The notes: generated by a model not told the origin, from the letters alone. Shown: positions 43,622 through 53,082, numbered from the stretch's first letter. The stretch is DNA of 64,000 bases from Tritonibacter horizontis (GCF_001518015.1 NZ_LPUY01000054.1:1-64000), one strand, 5' to 3'. Made by a program: numbers and translations.

Positions 43622-45067
43622 ATGAAACGCACGCGTAACGTCAAAATCGTGGCCACGCTTGGCCCGGCGTCCGAAACATACGAGACGATCCGAGCATTGC
43701 ATGAGGCCGGCGCCGATGTGTTCCGCCTGAACATGTCCCATGGCAGCCACGCCGAAATCGCTGCAAAGCACAAGATCATCCGCCAGATCGAAGCCGAGCT
43801 GGATTCCACCATCGCCATCCTGGCCGACCTTCAGGGGCCAAAGCTGCGCGTCGGCGTGTTTGCCAACGGCTCCGAAGAGCTGGTCGAGGGCGCGAAATTC
43901 CGTCTCGACCTCGATCCCGCCGAGGGGGACGTGAACCGGGTCTGCCTGCCGCACCCGGAGATTTTTCAGGCGCTGGAGGCCAATGCGCATCTGCTGGTCA
44001 ATGACGGCAAGATCCGCCTGAAGGTCGAAGACTTCGGCCCGGATTTCGCCAATTGCGTGGTGATCACCGGTGGCACGATTTCCAACCGCAAAGGCGTCAA
44101 TGTGCCGGATGTGATCCTGCCGCTGGCCGCCCTGTCGGAAAAAGATCGCGCCGATCTGGAATTCGTCTGTGAACTGGGGGTCGACTGGCTGGCGCTGTCG
44201 TTTGTGCAGCGGGCCAAGGACGTGTTCGAGGCCCGTCAGCTGGCCGATGGCCGCGCAGCGGTCCTGTCGAAGATCGAAAAACCCTCCGCGGTGGAGAATT
44301 TCGCCGAAATCCTTGACGCCTCTGATGGCATCATGGTGGCGCGTGGCGATCTTGGCGTGGAACTGCCGGTGGCCGCCGTGCCGCCGATCCAGAAACGCCT
44401 GATCCGCAAATGCCGCGCGGCGGCAAAGCCGGTGATCGTGGCGACCCAGATGCTGGAGAGCATGATCGAAAGCCCGATGCCGACCCGCGCCGAAGTGTCC
44501 GATGTGGCGACCGCCATCTATGAAGGCACCGATGCGATCATGCTGAGCGCCGAATCAGCGGCCGGCCAGTACCCGATCGAAGCGGTGCAGACCATGGACC
44601 GGGTCGCGACCGAAGTGGAGCAGGACCCGACCTACCGCGAAATCATCTCTGCCTCGCGCCATTCCAAGGGCGACACCATCGCGGACGGGATCGTTTCCGC
44701 CGCGCGTGAAATCGCCGAAAAGACCGAGATCAAGGCGATCTGCTGCTTTACCCAATCGGGCACCACCGCGCTGTTGACGGCGCGCGAACGTCCGGGCGTT
44801 CCGATCATCGCGATGACCCACCTGCAGGGCACCGCCCGGCGTCTGGCGCTGAGCTGGGGCTGCAATTGTGTGGTCACGGCGCGGGTGGACCGGTTCAAGG
44901 GCGCGGTTGTTTCGGCGGCACGCGCGGCACGGTCGGGCGGTTTTGCCACCGAGACGGATCAGGTCGTGGTGACGGCGGGTGTGCCGTTCAACGTGCCGGG
45001 CACCACCAACATCCTGCGCATTGCGCCCTGCGACGAACGTCTGATTTACAACACCGACCCGGAATAA
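43622..45067 (+). CDS. pyk: Pyruvate kinase
   Basis: A 481-residue pyruvate kinase. Motifs are RNVKIVATLGPASETYETI, RLNMSHGSHAEI, the active-site lysine segment AVLSKIEKPSAVENFAEIL, the metal site GIMVARGDLGVELPVAAVPPIQKRLIRKC, and PVIVATQMLESMIESPMPTRAEVSDVATA. It makes pyruvate and ATP from phosphoenolpyruvate. GAGGAAGAG lies before ATG 43622. No terminator follows; a hairpin sits between it and the small membrane gene. Confidence 0.97.
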   Translation: MKRTRNVKIVATLGPASETYETIRALHEAGADVFRLNMSHGSHAEIAAKHKIIRQIEAELDSTIAILADLQGPKLRVGVFANGSEELVEGAKFRLDLDPAEGDVNRVCLPHPEIFQALEANAHLLVNDGKIRLKVEDFGPDFANCVVITGGTISNRKGVNVPDVILPLAALSEKDRADLEFVCELGVDWLALSFVQRAKDVFEARQLADGRAAVLSKIEKPSAVENFAEILDASDGIMVARGDLGVELPVAAVPPIQKRLIRKCRAAAKPVIVATQMLESMIESPMPTRAEVSDVATAIYEGTDAIMLSAESAAGQYPIEAVQTMDRVATEVEQDPTYREIISASRHSKGDTIADGIVSAAREIAEKTEIKAICCFTQSGTTALLTARERPGVPIIAMTHLQGTARRLALSWGCNCVVTARVDRFKGAVVSAARAARSGGFATETDQVVVTAGVPFNVPGTTNILRIAPCDERLIYNTDPE

Positions 45068-45074
45068 TAGGCTG

Positions 45075-45094
45075 CCCTTACAGTTGGGTAAGGG
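45075..45094 (+). promoter_or_regulatory. Stem-loop overlapping the ribosome site of the small membrane gene
   Basis: CCCTTAC and GTAAGGG pair perfectly around AGTTGG. The right arm runs into AAGGGGG, the likely ribosome site for the gene at 45104, so folding could limit its translation. There is no T-run. Confidence 0.4.
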
Positions 45095-45103
45095 GGTCGC
45101 GGG

Positions 45104-45325
45104 ATGGATACGGATGCAGTCTTGGTGATCGGCCTGGTCCTGGCCTGGATTGGAATTCCGTCGTTTTTCTCGGCCTATGCAAATCGCCGCAGCCCCCTGG
45201 CTGCGGTGTTTATGCTTGTGGGGGGCGGGGCGTGTATCGTCTGGGCGGTGATGGTCCATCCTGAGGGCTACGCCGTGTCGGAGGTGCCGGATGTGTTCTT
45301 TCGGGTCATCGGCCGGCTGCTTTGA
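45104..45325 (+). CDS. Small two-helix membrane protein, hypothetical
   Basis: A 73-residue protein with two hydrophobic stretches, VLVIGLVLAWIGIPSFF and AAVFMLVGGGACIVWAVMV, and a polar C terminus. It lies 36 bases after pyk on the same strand and has a plausible AAGGGGG ribosome site. I do not recognise a named family. Codon use fits a real gene, and the position next to pyk suggests co-transcription. Confidence 0.7.
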   Translation: MDTDAVLVIGLVLAWIGIPSFFSAYANRRSPLAAVFMLVGGGACIVWAVMVHPEGYAVSEVPDVFFRVIGRLL

Positions 45326-45444
45326 TGTGAAAATGGGCTTGCCCTTGGCGTGGTGCTGCCGTAAAGGGCACGTCTGATCGCGAGACCGGCCAAAGTGGCA
45401 TGCCGAGTCGCGTGGGTAGCGAATCTACGAATAAGGAGACGGAA

Positions 45445-45645
45445 ATGCCCAAGATGAAGACAAAATCGAGCGCCAAGAAGCGCTTCAAGGTGACCGCGAC
45501 CGGCAAGGTCATGGCAGGCCAGGCCGGCAAACGGCACGGCATGATCAAACGTCACAAGAAATTTATCCGTGATGCCCGTGGCACCACGACCCTGTCCGCC
45601 CCCGACGCAAAGATCGTCAAGGGCTTCATGCCCTACGACCGTTAA
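45445..45645 (+). CDS. rpmI: 50S ribosomal protein L35
   Basis: A 66-residue L35: [22 protein letters not shown], then [29 protein letters not shown] lies seven bases before the start. rplT follows after 13 bases. infC is not adjacent here, as usual in alphaproteobacteria. Confidence 0.97.
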   Translation: MPKMKTKSSAKKRFKVTATGKVMAGQAGKRHGMIKRHKKFIRDARGTTTLSAPDAKIVKGFMPYDR

Positions 45646-45658
45646 GAGGAGATAAGAT

Positions 45659-46024
45659 ATGTCCCGCGTAAAAGGTGGTACCGTCACTCACGCCCGTCAC
45701 AAGAAGGTTATCAAGGCAGCCAAAGGTTATTATGGCCGCCGCAAGAGCACCTTTAAAGTCGCCCGTCAGGCCGTCGACAAGGCGAACCAGTATGCAACCC
45801 GTGACCGGAAGAATCGCAAGCGGAACTTCCGTGCCCTGTGGATCCAGCGGATCAACGCCGCCGTCCGCAGCCACGACGAAGCCCTGACCTACTCCCGCTT
45901 CATCAACGGCCTGACCCTGGCCGGTATCGAAGTGGACCGGAAGGTTCTGGCCGACCTCGCCGTGCACGAGCCCGAAGCCTTTGGTGCCATCGTGCGCCAG
46001 GCCCAGGACGCGCTGGCCGCCTGA
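45659..46024 (+). CDS. rplT: 50S ribosomal protein L20
   Basis: A 121-residue L20: [68 protein letters not shown] and the C-terminal [23 protein letters not shown]20 is an early-assembly protein of the large subunit and can repress its own operon in other bacteria. AGAGGAGA precedes the start and a good terminator follows. Confidence 0.98.
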   Translation: MSRVKGGTVTHARHKKVIKAAKGYYGRRKSTFKVARQAVDKANQYATRDRKNRKRNFRALWIQRINAAVRSHDEALTYSRFINGLTLAGIEVDRKVLADLAVHEPEAFGAIVRQAQDALAA

Positions 46025-46050
46025 TTTCAGGTGCAGCCAAGCTGATTTGA

Positions 46051-46078
46051 CCCGCCGGAGCGATCCGGCGGGTTTTTT
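46051..46078 (+). terminator. Intrinsic terminator after rplT
   Basis: CCCGCCGG and CCGGCGGG form a perfect 8-bp stem around AGCGAT, followed by six Ts. Confidence 0.93.
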
Positions 46079-46102
46079 GTTGTTCGGAACGCGTTGGTCG
46101 GT

Positions 46103-47125
46103 CTACTGCGGTTCGTCCGCCTGCGGGGCAATGCCACGGCGCAGAAGCGAGACCAGAAACAGGCCGCCAATCGGCCAGAGCGCCCAGAAATAGCCGCTCC
46201 AGCTGAACATATTGACCAGAAACAGAAAGCCGCCGATGATCCAAAACCGCAGGGGCAGGGAGAGGAAGGCGTTCCGGTCGAACATCCGTGGCCCCTCGCG
46301 CAGCAGAAACAGCATCACCAGCACCAGAATCGGCCAATGGGCCCAGATGCCACGTCCGGTGACGATGTCGAGCAGAAAGAGCCCCGCCGCCGCGCCTGCG
46401 ATCATCTTGCTTGGTTTTTCACAACGTCTGAACCGGGCCTTGTAGCCTTTGAGGTCGAATCCGTCCTGCTGCTGGTCCCCGTCGGCCATGTCGTCGCCAG
46501 CGGGGGCGCGAAAGTCGCGCTGCGGCGCATCGGCAAACGGGTCCGGATCCAGCCAGACCCGCGCGCTCTGGCTGGGATCCGCGGGGCGTTTACGCTCTGC
46601 CGGGCGGCTGGGACGGGGGGCGCCCAGCGACACGCGATAGACCGCCACATCCTCGGCCAGGTTGCGGGGCCGCCGGTCGCCGAGGTATTCAAAGCCGATG
46701 GTCAGTTTGTTTTTCACATGGTCATAGACCTGCTGAGAGATCAGCACGCCGCCGGGTTCCGCCATGGTTTGCAGGCGCGCCGCCAGATTGACGCCCTCGC
46801 CGATCAGGTCCGGCCCGTCGCAGATCACGTCGCCAAGATGCACGCCGATGCGAAAGGACAGCGCCGCGTCCCGTGCCGCCAGTTCCTGCTGCACTTCGAT
46901 GGCGCATTGCACCGCTTCGACGACCGAGGGGAAATCCGCGATCAGCCCGTCGCCAGCGGTATTGGCGACCCGGCCGCCGTGATGGGTGATCAGTTTGAAA
47001 AACACATCCCGCGCCGCCTGAAGCTCGGTAAAGGTGCCGACCTCATCCGCCGTCATCGCCGCGCTGAACTGCTCCGCATCGGCGGCCAGAATGGTGGTCA
47101 GTTTGCGGGTAATGCGGTCACTCAT
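46103..47125 (-). CDS. Class III adenylate/guanylate cyclase with C-terminal membrane domain
   Basis: A 340-residue protein. The N-terminal catalytic domain (about 5-170) has TILAADAEQFS (first metal aspartate), NTAGDGLIADFPS (second metal aspartate), FRIGVHLGDVICDGPDLIGEGVNLAARLQTMAEPGGVLIS with the transition-state Asn and Arg in VNLAAR. A Pro/Asp-rich linker follows, then about three to four hydrophobic segments near 240-330 (IAGAAAGLFLLDIV, HWPILVLVMLFLL, FWIIGGFLFLVNMF). A C-terminal rather than N-terminal membrane anchor is unusual for cyclases. Substrate ATP or GTP is undetermined. Confidence 0.87.
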   Translation of the reverse strand: MSDRITRKLTTILAADAEQFSAAMTADEVGTFTELQAARDVFFKLITHHGGRVANTAGDGLIADFPSVVEAVQCAIEVQQELAARDAALSFRIGVHLGDVICDGPDLIGEGVNLAARLQTMAEPGGVLISQQVYDHVKNKLTIGFEYLGDRRPRNLAEDVAVYRVSLGAPRPSRPAERKRPADPSQSARVWLDPDPFADAPQRDFRAPAGDDMADGDQQQDGFDLKGYKARFRRCEKPSKMIAGAAAGLFLLDIVTGRGIWAHWPILVLVMLFLLREGPRMFDRNAFLSLPLRFWIIGGFLFLVNMFSWSGYFWALWPIGGLFLVSLLRRGIAPQADEPQ

Positions 47126-47358
47126 AAAATCAAGCCCAAGCTAGGATCTGGCCCTAAAGTGGGCCTTTGTCGGCGCGCATGCAAGAGGCATGGCGCCTTG
47201 TCGTTGACCCTGCGGCAATTCCGCCCTGTCCTGAGGGCGGCGCGGGCGTGGGCCTGACGCGACAACCGCGCGGCATCTGGGCGCAAGCGCCGCGCAGGTG
47301 CTTGCTTTCGTCGGCTCGTGTGGTAGCAGGTCCACAAAGCGAGACGTGAGGGGCCGTC

Positions 47359-48432
47359 ATGGACGATCTTAAAGCAAAATATCTGACGCAGATCGCCGAG
47401 GCCGGCGATGAGAACGCGTTGGAAGCGGTGCGACTGGCCGCCGTTGGCAAAAAGGGCGAAGTCGCGCTCAAGATGCGCGAACTGGGCAAGATGAGCGCCG
47501 AGGAACGCCAGGTGGCCGGTCCCGCGCTCAATGCGCTCAAGGATGAGATCAACTCCGCGCTGGCAGCGAAAAAGGCCGCGCTGGGCGATGCCGCACTGGA
47601 TGAACGCCTGCGCACGGAATGGCTCGATGTGACTCTGCCGACGCGGCCGCGTCGCCAGGGCAGCCTGCATCCCGTGAGCCAGGCCACCGAAGAGCTGACC
47701 GCGATCTTTGCCGAGATGGGGTTTTCGGTGGCCGAAGGGCCGCGGATCGACACCGATTGGTACAACTTTGACGCCCTGAACATCCCCGGCCATCACCCTG
47801 CCCGCGCCGAGATGGACACCTTTTATATGCACCGTGCGGAGGGCGACGACCGCCCGCCCCATGTGCTGCGCACCCATACGTCGCCGGTGCAGATCCGGTC
47901 GATGGAAAAGATGGGCGCGCCCCTGCGCATCATCTGTCCCGGTGGCGTCTACCGGGCCGACTATGACCAGACCCACACGCCGATGTTCCATCAGGTCGAA
48001 GGACTGGCGCTGGATGAAAACATCTCGATGGCGAACCTGAAATGGGTGCTGGAGGAATTTGTCAAATCCTTCTTCGAGGTGGACAGTGTCGAGCTGCGCT
48101 TCCGCGCATCCCATTTCCCCTTCACCGAACCTTCGGCCGAGGTAGACATTCGCTGCAGCTGGGACAATGGCCAGCTGAAGATCGGCGAAGGCGACGACTG
48201 GATGGAGATCCTCGGTTCCGGCATGGTGCACCCCAAGGTGATTGCCGCTGGGGGCATCGACCCCGACAAATACCAGGGCTTTGCCTTTGGCATGGGGATC
48301 GACCGGATCGCGATGCTGAAATACGGCATCCCCGACCTGCGTGCGTTTTTTGACAGCGACCTGCGCTGGCTGCGCCACTACGGGTTCAGCTGCCTCGATG
48401 TGCCGACTCTGCATGGCGGGCTGAGCCGCTAA
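47359..48432 (+). CDS. pheS: Phenylalanine-tRNA ligase alpha subunit
   Basis: A 357-residue PheS. An N-terminal coiled-coil region ([44 protein letters not shown]) precedes the class II catalytic core with [67 protein letters not shown] and [41 protein letters not shown]. With PheT it forms the alpha2-beta2 synthetase. Here a terminator and a yrhK gene separate it from pheT, which is uncommon. Confidence 0.98.
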   Translation: MDDLKAKYLTQIAEAGDENALEAVRLAAVGKKGEVALKMRELGKMSAEERQVAGPALNALKDEINSALAAKKAALGDAALDERLRTEWLDVTLPTRPRRQGSLHPVSQATEELTAIFAEMGFSVAEGPRIDTDWYNFDALNIPGHHPARAEMDTFYMHRAEGDDRPPHVLRTHTSPVQIRSMEKMGAPLRIICPGGVYRADYDQTHTPMFHQVEGLALDENISMANLKWVLEEFVKSFFEVDSVELRFRASHFPFTEPSAEVDIRCSWDNGQLKIGEGDDWMEILGSGMVHPKVIAAGGIDPDKYQGFAFGMGIDRIAMLKYGIPDLRAFFDSDLRWLRHYGFSCLDVPTLHGGLSR

Positions 48433-48456
48433 GCGATTGCTGGCGATGTTTTAAAG

Positions 48457-48490
48457 AGCGCGGTCCACTGTTGCGGTGGGCCGCGCTTTT
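48457..48490 (+). terminator. Intrinsic terminator after pheS
   Basis: AGCGCGG-TCCAC pairs with GTGGG-CCGCGCT around a 7-base loop, followed by TTTT. This gives a long GC-rich stem located between pheS and yrhK. Confidence 0.8.
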
Positions 48491-48585
48491 GCATCTGCCG
48501 GTTCTGTTGTGGGCCATCGCGGGCTTGTCTTTCGGCGCGGCGCCACTAGCCTCTGCGCGGCAACTGCCCGTAGCCGGAGGATGAA

Positions 48586-48864
48586 ATGCTGTTTGACCGC
48601 GACCACCAACACGGCAGCGCCGCCAAGCGCCGCAACTATGCCCGCTTCGAGATCGCCTATACGTTTGTGGATTTCGGGGCCGCGCTTTGCTTTGTGCTCG
48701 GGTCGGTGTTTTTCTTCTTCGACAGCCTGATGACGGCGGGAACATGGTTGTTTCTGATCGGGTCCATCCTGTTTGCGGCCAAGCCGACGATCCGGCTGAC
48801 CCGGGACATCAAACTGGCCGCCATGGGCGAGGATGAGGCGCTGGCCGACCGCTTTGACCGCTGA
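48586..48864 (+). CDS. YrhK-family small membrane protein
   Basis: A 92-residue protein with two hydrophobic segments, FVDFGAALCFVLGSVFFFFDSL and TAGTWLFLIGSILFAAKPTIRL, preceded by a charged N terminus (RRNYARFEIAYTF). This is the YrhK domain pattern. A GGAGG site lies before the ATG. It is inserted between pheS and pheT. Function of the family is unknown. Confidence 0.8.
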   Translation: MLFDRDHQHGSAAKRRNYARFEIAYTFVDFGAALCFVLGSVFFFFDSLMTAGTWLFLIGSILFAAKPTIRLTRDIKLAAMGEDEALADRFDR

Positions 48865-49003
48865 GCTCGCACCGGCAGGGCGGCATTCCTGTCGCACCCG
48901 GCCTGTCGCCCGCGCCCCGAGGCGTGCCAAGGCTTGAACCCCGGGGAAATCTTTGCCATTGCCTTTGGCAAACCTGATGATTTTGCCAAGGGGTCTCCGA
49001 CCG

Positions 49004-51400
49004 ATGAAATTCACGCTTTCCTGGCTCAAGGACCACCTCGACACCGACGCTTCGGTGGCCGAGATCACCGAGACCCTGACCGACCTCGGGCTGGAGGTCG
49101 AGGAGGTCGTGAACCCGGCCGATGCGCTGTCCGCCTTTACCCTGGCCAAGGTGGTCGGTGCCGAGCAACACCCTGATGCGGACCGGTTGCGGGTCTGCCG
49201 GGTGATGACGGATGAGGGCGAAAAACAGATCGTCTGCGGCGCGCCCAACGCCCGCGAAGGCATCACCGTGGTGCTGTGCAAACCGGGCGATTACGTGCCG
49301 GGGCTGGATTTCACCCTGTCGGTGGGCAAGATCCGTGGTGTCGAAAGCCACGGCATGATGGCCTCCTGGAAAGAACTGACGCTGGGCGAAGATCACGATG
49401 GCATCGTGGAGCTGCCCTCGGGCGAGGTGGGGGACAAGCTGGTGGACTGGCTGGCCGAGAATGATCCGGCCAAGGTCGATCCCGTGATCGAGATCGCCAT
49501 CACCCCGAACCGACCCGACGCGCTGGGGGTCCATGGCATCGCCCGCGATCTGGCGGCGCGGGGGCTGGGCACGCTGAAGGTCACCGATTACACGCCGGTC
49601 GAGGGGCAGTTTGCCAGCCCGATCAAGGTCACGATCGACGACGATACCCTTGATGGCTGTCCGCTGTTTACCGGGCGTCTGATCCGGGGTGTGACCAATG
49701 GCCCCAGCCCCAAATGGCTGCAGGACCGTCTGACCGCCATCGGCCTGCGTCCGATTTCGGCCCTGGTGGATATCACCAACTTCTTCACCTTTGATCAGAA
49801 CCGGCCCTTGCATGTCTTTGACGCTGCAAAGGTCGCGGGCAACCTGCGCATCCACCGCGCCGTCGGTGGCGAGGAGCTGCTGGCGCTGGACGAAAAGACC
49901 TATACGTTCCAGCCGGGCATGATGATGATTTCGGACGACAACGGCTGCGAAAGCGTCGCGGGCATCATGGGCGGCGAGGAGACGGGCTGCACCGAGGACA
50001 CCGTCGATGTCTTCCTCGAAAGCGCCTTTTGGGACCATATCCAGATCGCCACGACGGGCCGCGCCCTGAAGATCAACTCTGATGCGCGGTACCGTTTCGA
50101 GCGGGGCGTCGACCCGGAATACACCTTTGAGGGGTTGGAACGGGCGACCCAGATGATTCTGGACCTTTGCGGCGGCGAGCCGTCAGAAGTTGTCAGCGCG
50201 GGCGACGTGCCGGATCACGCGCGAACCTATCGGCTGAATGCGGAACGGGTGTCGTCGCTGGTGGGCATGGAAATCCCCGAAAGCGAGCAGCGCCAGACCC
50301 TGACCCGTCTTGGCTTCCGTCTGGAAGGCAACCTGGCGCATGTGCCGAGCTGGCGTCCCGATGTGCAGGGCGAGGCGGATCTGGTCGAGGAAGTGGCGCG
50401 GATCGCGTCGCTGACCAAGCTGGAAGGCAAGCCGCTGCCGCGCCTGACGACCGGCGTCCCGGCCCCGGTGATGACCCCGCAGCAACGCCGCCTGCAACTG
50501 GCGCGCCGGACCTGCGCGGCGCTCGGCTACAACGAGGTGGTGAGCTACACCTTTATCGACAAGGCGGCGGCGGCCCTGTTTGGCGGTGGCACGGATGCGA
50601 CCATGCTGGCCAACCCGATTTCGTCGGAAATGTCCCATATGCGCCCGGATCTGCTGCCGGGGCTGCTGCAGGCCGCGGCCCGCAATCAGGCCCGTGGCAT
50701 CGCGGATCTGGCGCTGTTCGAGGTCGGTCCCGCCTTTACCGGCGGCGAGCCGGGCGAGGAGCGGATCCAGATTTCGGGTCTGATGGTGAACCGGGACGGC
50801 CCCAAGGACGTGTATGGCGCCTCGCGGGTGATGGATGCCTATGACGCCAAGGCCGATGCCGAGGCGGTGCTTGCCGCGATGGGCGCGCCGGCCAAGGTGC
50901 AGGTGCTGCGCGAGGGCGATGTCTGGTGGCATCCCGGACGCCACGGGCGGATCTGCCTGGGCCCGAAGAAAACGCTTGGCGTGTTCGGCGAATTGCACCC
51001 CAAGGTGCTGAATGCGCTGGGCCTCAAGGGGTCTGCCGTGGCCTTCACCCTCTATCCCGAAGAAATCCCGCTGCCGCGCAAATCCGGCGCCACCCGCCCC
51101 GCCATGGTGATGAGCGATCTGCAGGCGGTCGAGCGTGACTTTGCCTTTGTGGTCGATGCCGAGGTCGAGGCGCTGACCCTGGTCAATGCCGCTGCCGGCG
51201 CCGACAAGGCGCTGATCGAGGACGTTCGGGTCTTTGATGAATTCATCGGCGGCAGCCTGGGCGAGGGGCAGAAATCGCTGGCGATCGCGGTGCGTCTGCA
51301 GCCCACCACCAAGACTCTGACCGAAAAAGACATCGAAGCGGTGAGCGAGAAAATCGTCGCCAAGGTGACCAAGGCGACCGGCGGCACGCTGCGCGGCTAA
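49004..51400 (+). CDS. pheT: Phenylalanine-tRNA ligase beta subunit
   Basis: A 798-residue PheT. It starts MKFTLSWLKDHLDTDASVAEIT, followed by the tRNA-binding domain (FTLAKVVGAEQHPDADRLRVCRV ... CGAPNAREGITVVLCKPGD), the B3/B4 editing region, B5 (GDVPDHARTYRLNAERVSSLVGMEIPESEQRQTLTRLGF), the catalytic-like core and the C-terminal ferredoxin-fold anticodon-binding domain (VMSDLQAVERDFAFVVDAEVEALTLVNAAAGADKALIEDVRVFDEF). ATG 49004 is the family start. Length is normal. Confidence 0.97.
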   Translation: MKFTLSWLKDHLDTDASVAEITETLTDLGLEVEEVVNPADALSAFTLAKVVGAEQHPDADRLRVCRVMTDEGEKQIVCGAPNAREGITVVLCKPGDYVPGLDFTLSVGKIRGVESHGMMASWKELTLGEDHDGIVELPSGEVGDKLVDWLAENDPAKVDPVIEIAITPNRPDALGVHGIARDLAARGLGTLKVTDYTPVEGQFASPIKVTIDDDTLDGCPLFTGRLIRGVTNGPSPKWLQDRLTAIGLRPISALVDITNFFTFDQNRPLHVFDAAKVAGNLRIHRAVGGEELLALDEKTYTFQPGMMMISDDNGCESVAGIMGGEETGCTEDTVDVFLESAFWDHIQIATTGRALKINSDARYRFERGVDPEYTFEGLERATQMILDLCGGEPSEVVSAGDVPDHARTYRLNAERVSSLVGMEIPESEQRQTLTRLGFRLEGNLAHVPSWRPDVQGEADLVEEVARIASLTKLEGKPLPRLTTGVPAPVMTPQQRRLQLARRTCAALGYNEVVSYTFIDKAAAALFGGGTDATMLANPISSEMSHMRPDLLPGLLQAAARNQARGIADLALFEVGPAFTGGEPGEERIQISGLMVNRDGPKDVYGASRVMDAYDAKADAEAVLAAMGAPAKVQVLREGDVWWHPGRHGRICLGPKKTLGVFGELHPKVLNALGLKGSAVAFTLYPEEIPLPRKSGATRPAMVMSDLQAVERDFAFVVDAEVEALTLVNAAAGADKALIEDVRVFDEFIGGSLGEGQKSLAIAVRLQPTTKTLTEKDIEAVSEKIVAKVTKATGGTLRG

Positions 51401-51425
51401 AGGCCTGATAATATGACTGAAAACA

Positions 51426-51456
51426 GGCGCGTCCCGATCTCGGGGCGCGTCTTTTT
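51426..51456 (+). terminator. Intrinsic terminator after pheT
   Basis: GGCGCGTCCCG and CGGGGCGCGTC form an 11-bp stem with two wobble pairs around ATCT, followed by TTTTT. Confidence 0.85.
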
Positions 51457-51467
51457 GCATGCGGCGG

Positions 51468-52358
51468 TCACTCCGGGGTGCTGAGCACCTCTGCCAGCAG
51501 ATCGAACACCAGCCGGATCTTGCGGCTGGTGTGCAGTTCACGGTGGCTGGTCAGCCAGAAGGGAAAGCGGATGGTCTCGACCCAGGGCATCACCCGCTCG
51601 ACCCCTTTGGTCTGCTGCGCCGCCCCGTCGTACATCGGCGAGATTCCAAACCCGCTGCGTACCAGCTCCCAGGCGACCAGACCGTTGCTGGAATTGATCG
51701 AGAATTGCGCGGGCGAAAGGGTCACGCCGTGGTGCGCCGCATGGGCGATCATCTCGGCATTGTTGCCAAAGCCGACAAAGTCATGGGACGCCAGATCCTG
51801 CTGCGACTGCGGACGCCCGCGCCGGTCAAGATAGCTGGTCGCGGCGTAGAAATGGGCGGTGCCTTCCCGCACCAGTCGGGCAATCAGCTCGGGCTGGTCG
51901 GGGCGGACATGGCGGATGGCGATATCCGCCTCGCGTTTCATCAGGTCGCGGATGTCATTGGTGGCAACAACGTCGATTTCCAGTTTCGGCGCCATCTGGC
52001 GCAGCCGGTGCAGAACGGGTGGCAGCATGAAGGACGACAGCAGCTCGCTGGCGGTGATGCTGACCCGGCCCTCGATCCGGTTGGCCTGCCCGGTGGCCGA
52101 GAGGGACAGCGCGGTGGCGGCCGCCCCCATCTGGCGGCTATGGGCCAGCAGTTCGTGCCCGGCCTGGGTCAGGGCCAGCGCCCGGCCCGGACGTTCAAAC
52201 AGCATCACCCCAAGCGCCTGTTCCAGCGCGGCCACCTGACGGGACAGGGTGGGCTGGGTCAACCCAAGCCGCCGGGCCGCAGCGGACAGAGAGCCTTCCT
52301 CCGCTGTGGTGAGAAAGGCACGGATGTGGTTCCAATCGGGTGAGCGCGTCAAATCCAT
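51468..52358 (-). CDS. LysR-family transcriptional regulator
   Basis: A 296-residue LysR protein: DWNHIRAFLTTAEEGSLSAAARRLGLTQPTLSRQVAALEQALGVMLFERPGR forms the winged helix and the effector domain follows. It belongs to the branch often found beside methyltransferase or redox genes, and is divergent from the methyltransferase gene at 52447. A perfect palindrome, ATACATATATGTAT, overlaps its start codon and could be its operator. Confidence 0.9.
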   Translation of the reverse strand: MDLTRSPDWNHIRAFLTTAEEGSLSAAARRLGLTQPTLSRQVAALEQALGVMLFERPGRALALTQAGHELLAHSRQMGAAATALSLSATGQANRIEGRVSITASELLSSFMLPPVLHRLRQMAPKLEIDVVATNDIRDLMKREADIAIRHVRPDQPELIARLVREGTAHFYAATSYLDRRGRPQSQQDLASHDFVGFGNNAEMIAHAAHHGVTLSPAQFSINSSNGLVAWELVRSGFGISPMYDGAAQQTKGVERVMPWVETIRFPFWLTSHRELHTSRKIRLVFDLLAEVLSTPE

Positions 52359-52370
52359 ACATATATGTAT
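52357..52370. promoter_or_regulatory. Perfect 14-bp palindrome ATACATATATGTAT at the LysR start
   Basis: This AT-rich perfect dyad covers the last two bases of the LysR start codon and the 12 bases upstream of it. In a GC-rich genome it stands out, and it lies in the divergent region with the methyltransferase gene. Confidence 0.45.
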
Positions 52371-52446
52371 AAGTAACCTGCGAAATTAGGCAATTCTTCT
52401 GGTAATCCTGCATGTGTAGGTTGACCGCAGCCAAAGGAGAGACCCC

Positions 52447-53082
52447 ATGCCTGCCGATGCCCTGTTCTGGGACAAGATTGCCGAAAAATATTCCTGCAGC
52501 CCGATTTCGGATATGGCGGCCTATGACCGGACGCTGGAGCGGGTCACGCATTATTTGCGGCCCGACCACCGGGTGTTGGAGCTGGGTTGCGGCACCGGGA
52601 CCACAGCGGTGAAACTGGCGCCCCATGTGGCGGATATGATCGCCACGGATGTGTCGCAGAAGATGGTCGATATCGGCATCGGGCGGGCGCGGGAGGCGGG
52701 GGTCGGCAACCTGCGCTTTGCGGTGGCGCAGCCGGGCACCGCGCCGGAGGGGCCGTTTGACGTGGTGACTGGCTTCAATCTGTTTCACTTGCTGGCGGAT
52801 CAGGACCAGATCCTGGAGGCGGTGCGGCAGCGGCTGAAGCCGGGTGGCATGTTCATTTCCAAAACGCCCTGCCTCTCGGATACGCGCAGCGCCGTCAAAC
52901 GGCTGGCGATCCGGCTTGCGTTGCCGGTGATGCAACGCCTGGGCAAGGCGCCGTCGGTGGTGCAGTTCATGACGGTCGCGGCGTGGCAACGCCAGATCGA
53001 GGCCGCCGGGTTCGAGATCGTCGAGACGGGCAGCTATCCCGACGACATCCCGAACCGGTTTGTGGTGGCCCGCCGCTGCTGA
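52447..53082 (+). CDS. SAM-dependent methyltransferase, class I
   Basis: A 211-residue methyltransferase. The SAM motif is DHRVLELGCGTGTTAVKLAPHVADMIATDVSQKMVDI and the post-motif FDVVTGFNLFHLL, with LKPGGMFISKTPCLSD later. It ends with a short basic tail. It is divergent from a LysR gene that may control it. The substrate cannot be told; ubiquinone-type and small-molecule methylases share these motifs. Confidence 0.85.
   Translation: MPADALFWDKIAEKYSCSPISDMAAYDRTLERVTHYLRPDHRVLELGCGTGTTAVKLAPHVADMIATDVSQKMVDIGIGRAREAGVGNLRFAVAQPGTAPEGPFDVVTGFNLFHLLADQDQILEAVRQRLKPGGMFISKTPCLSDTRSAVKRLAIRLALPVMQRLGKAPSVVQFMTVAAWQRQIEAAGFEIVETGSYPDDIPNRFVVARRC

Noticed and set aside
45340-45370. Stem TGCCCTT/AAGGGCA upstream of rpmI as an L20 autoregulatory leader
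   Set aside because: The stem is short, has no T-run and lacks features I could match to known L20 leader structures.
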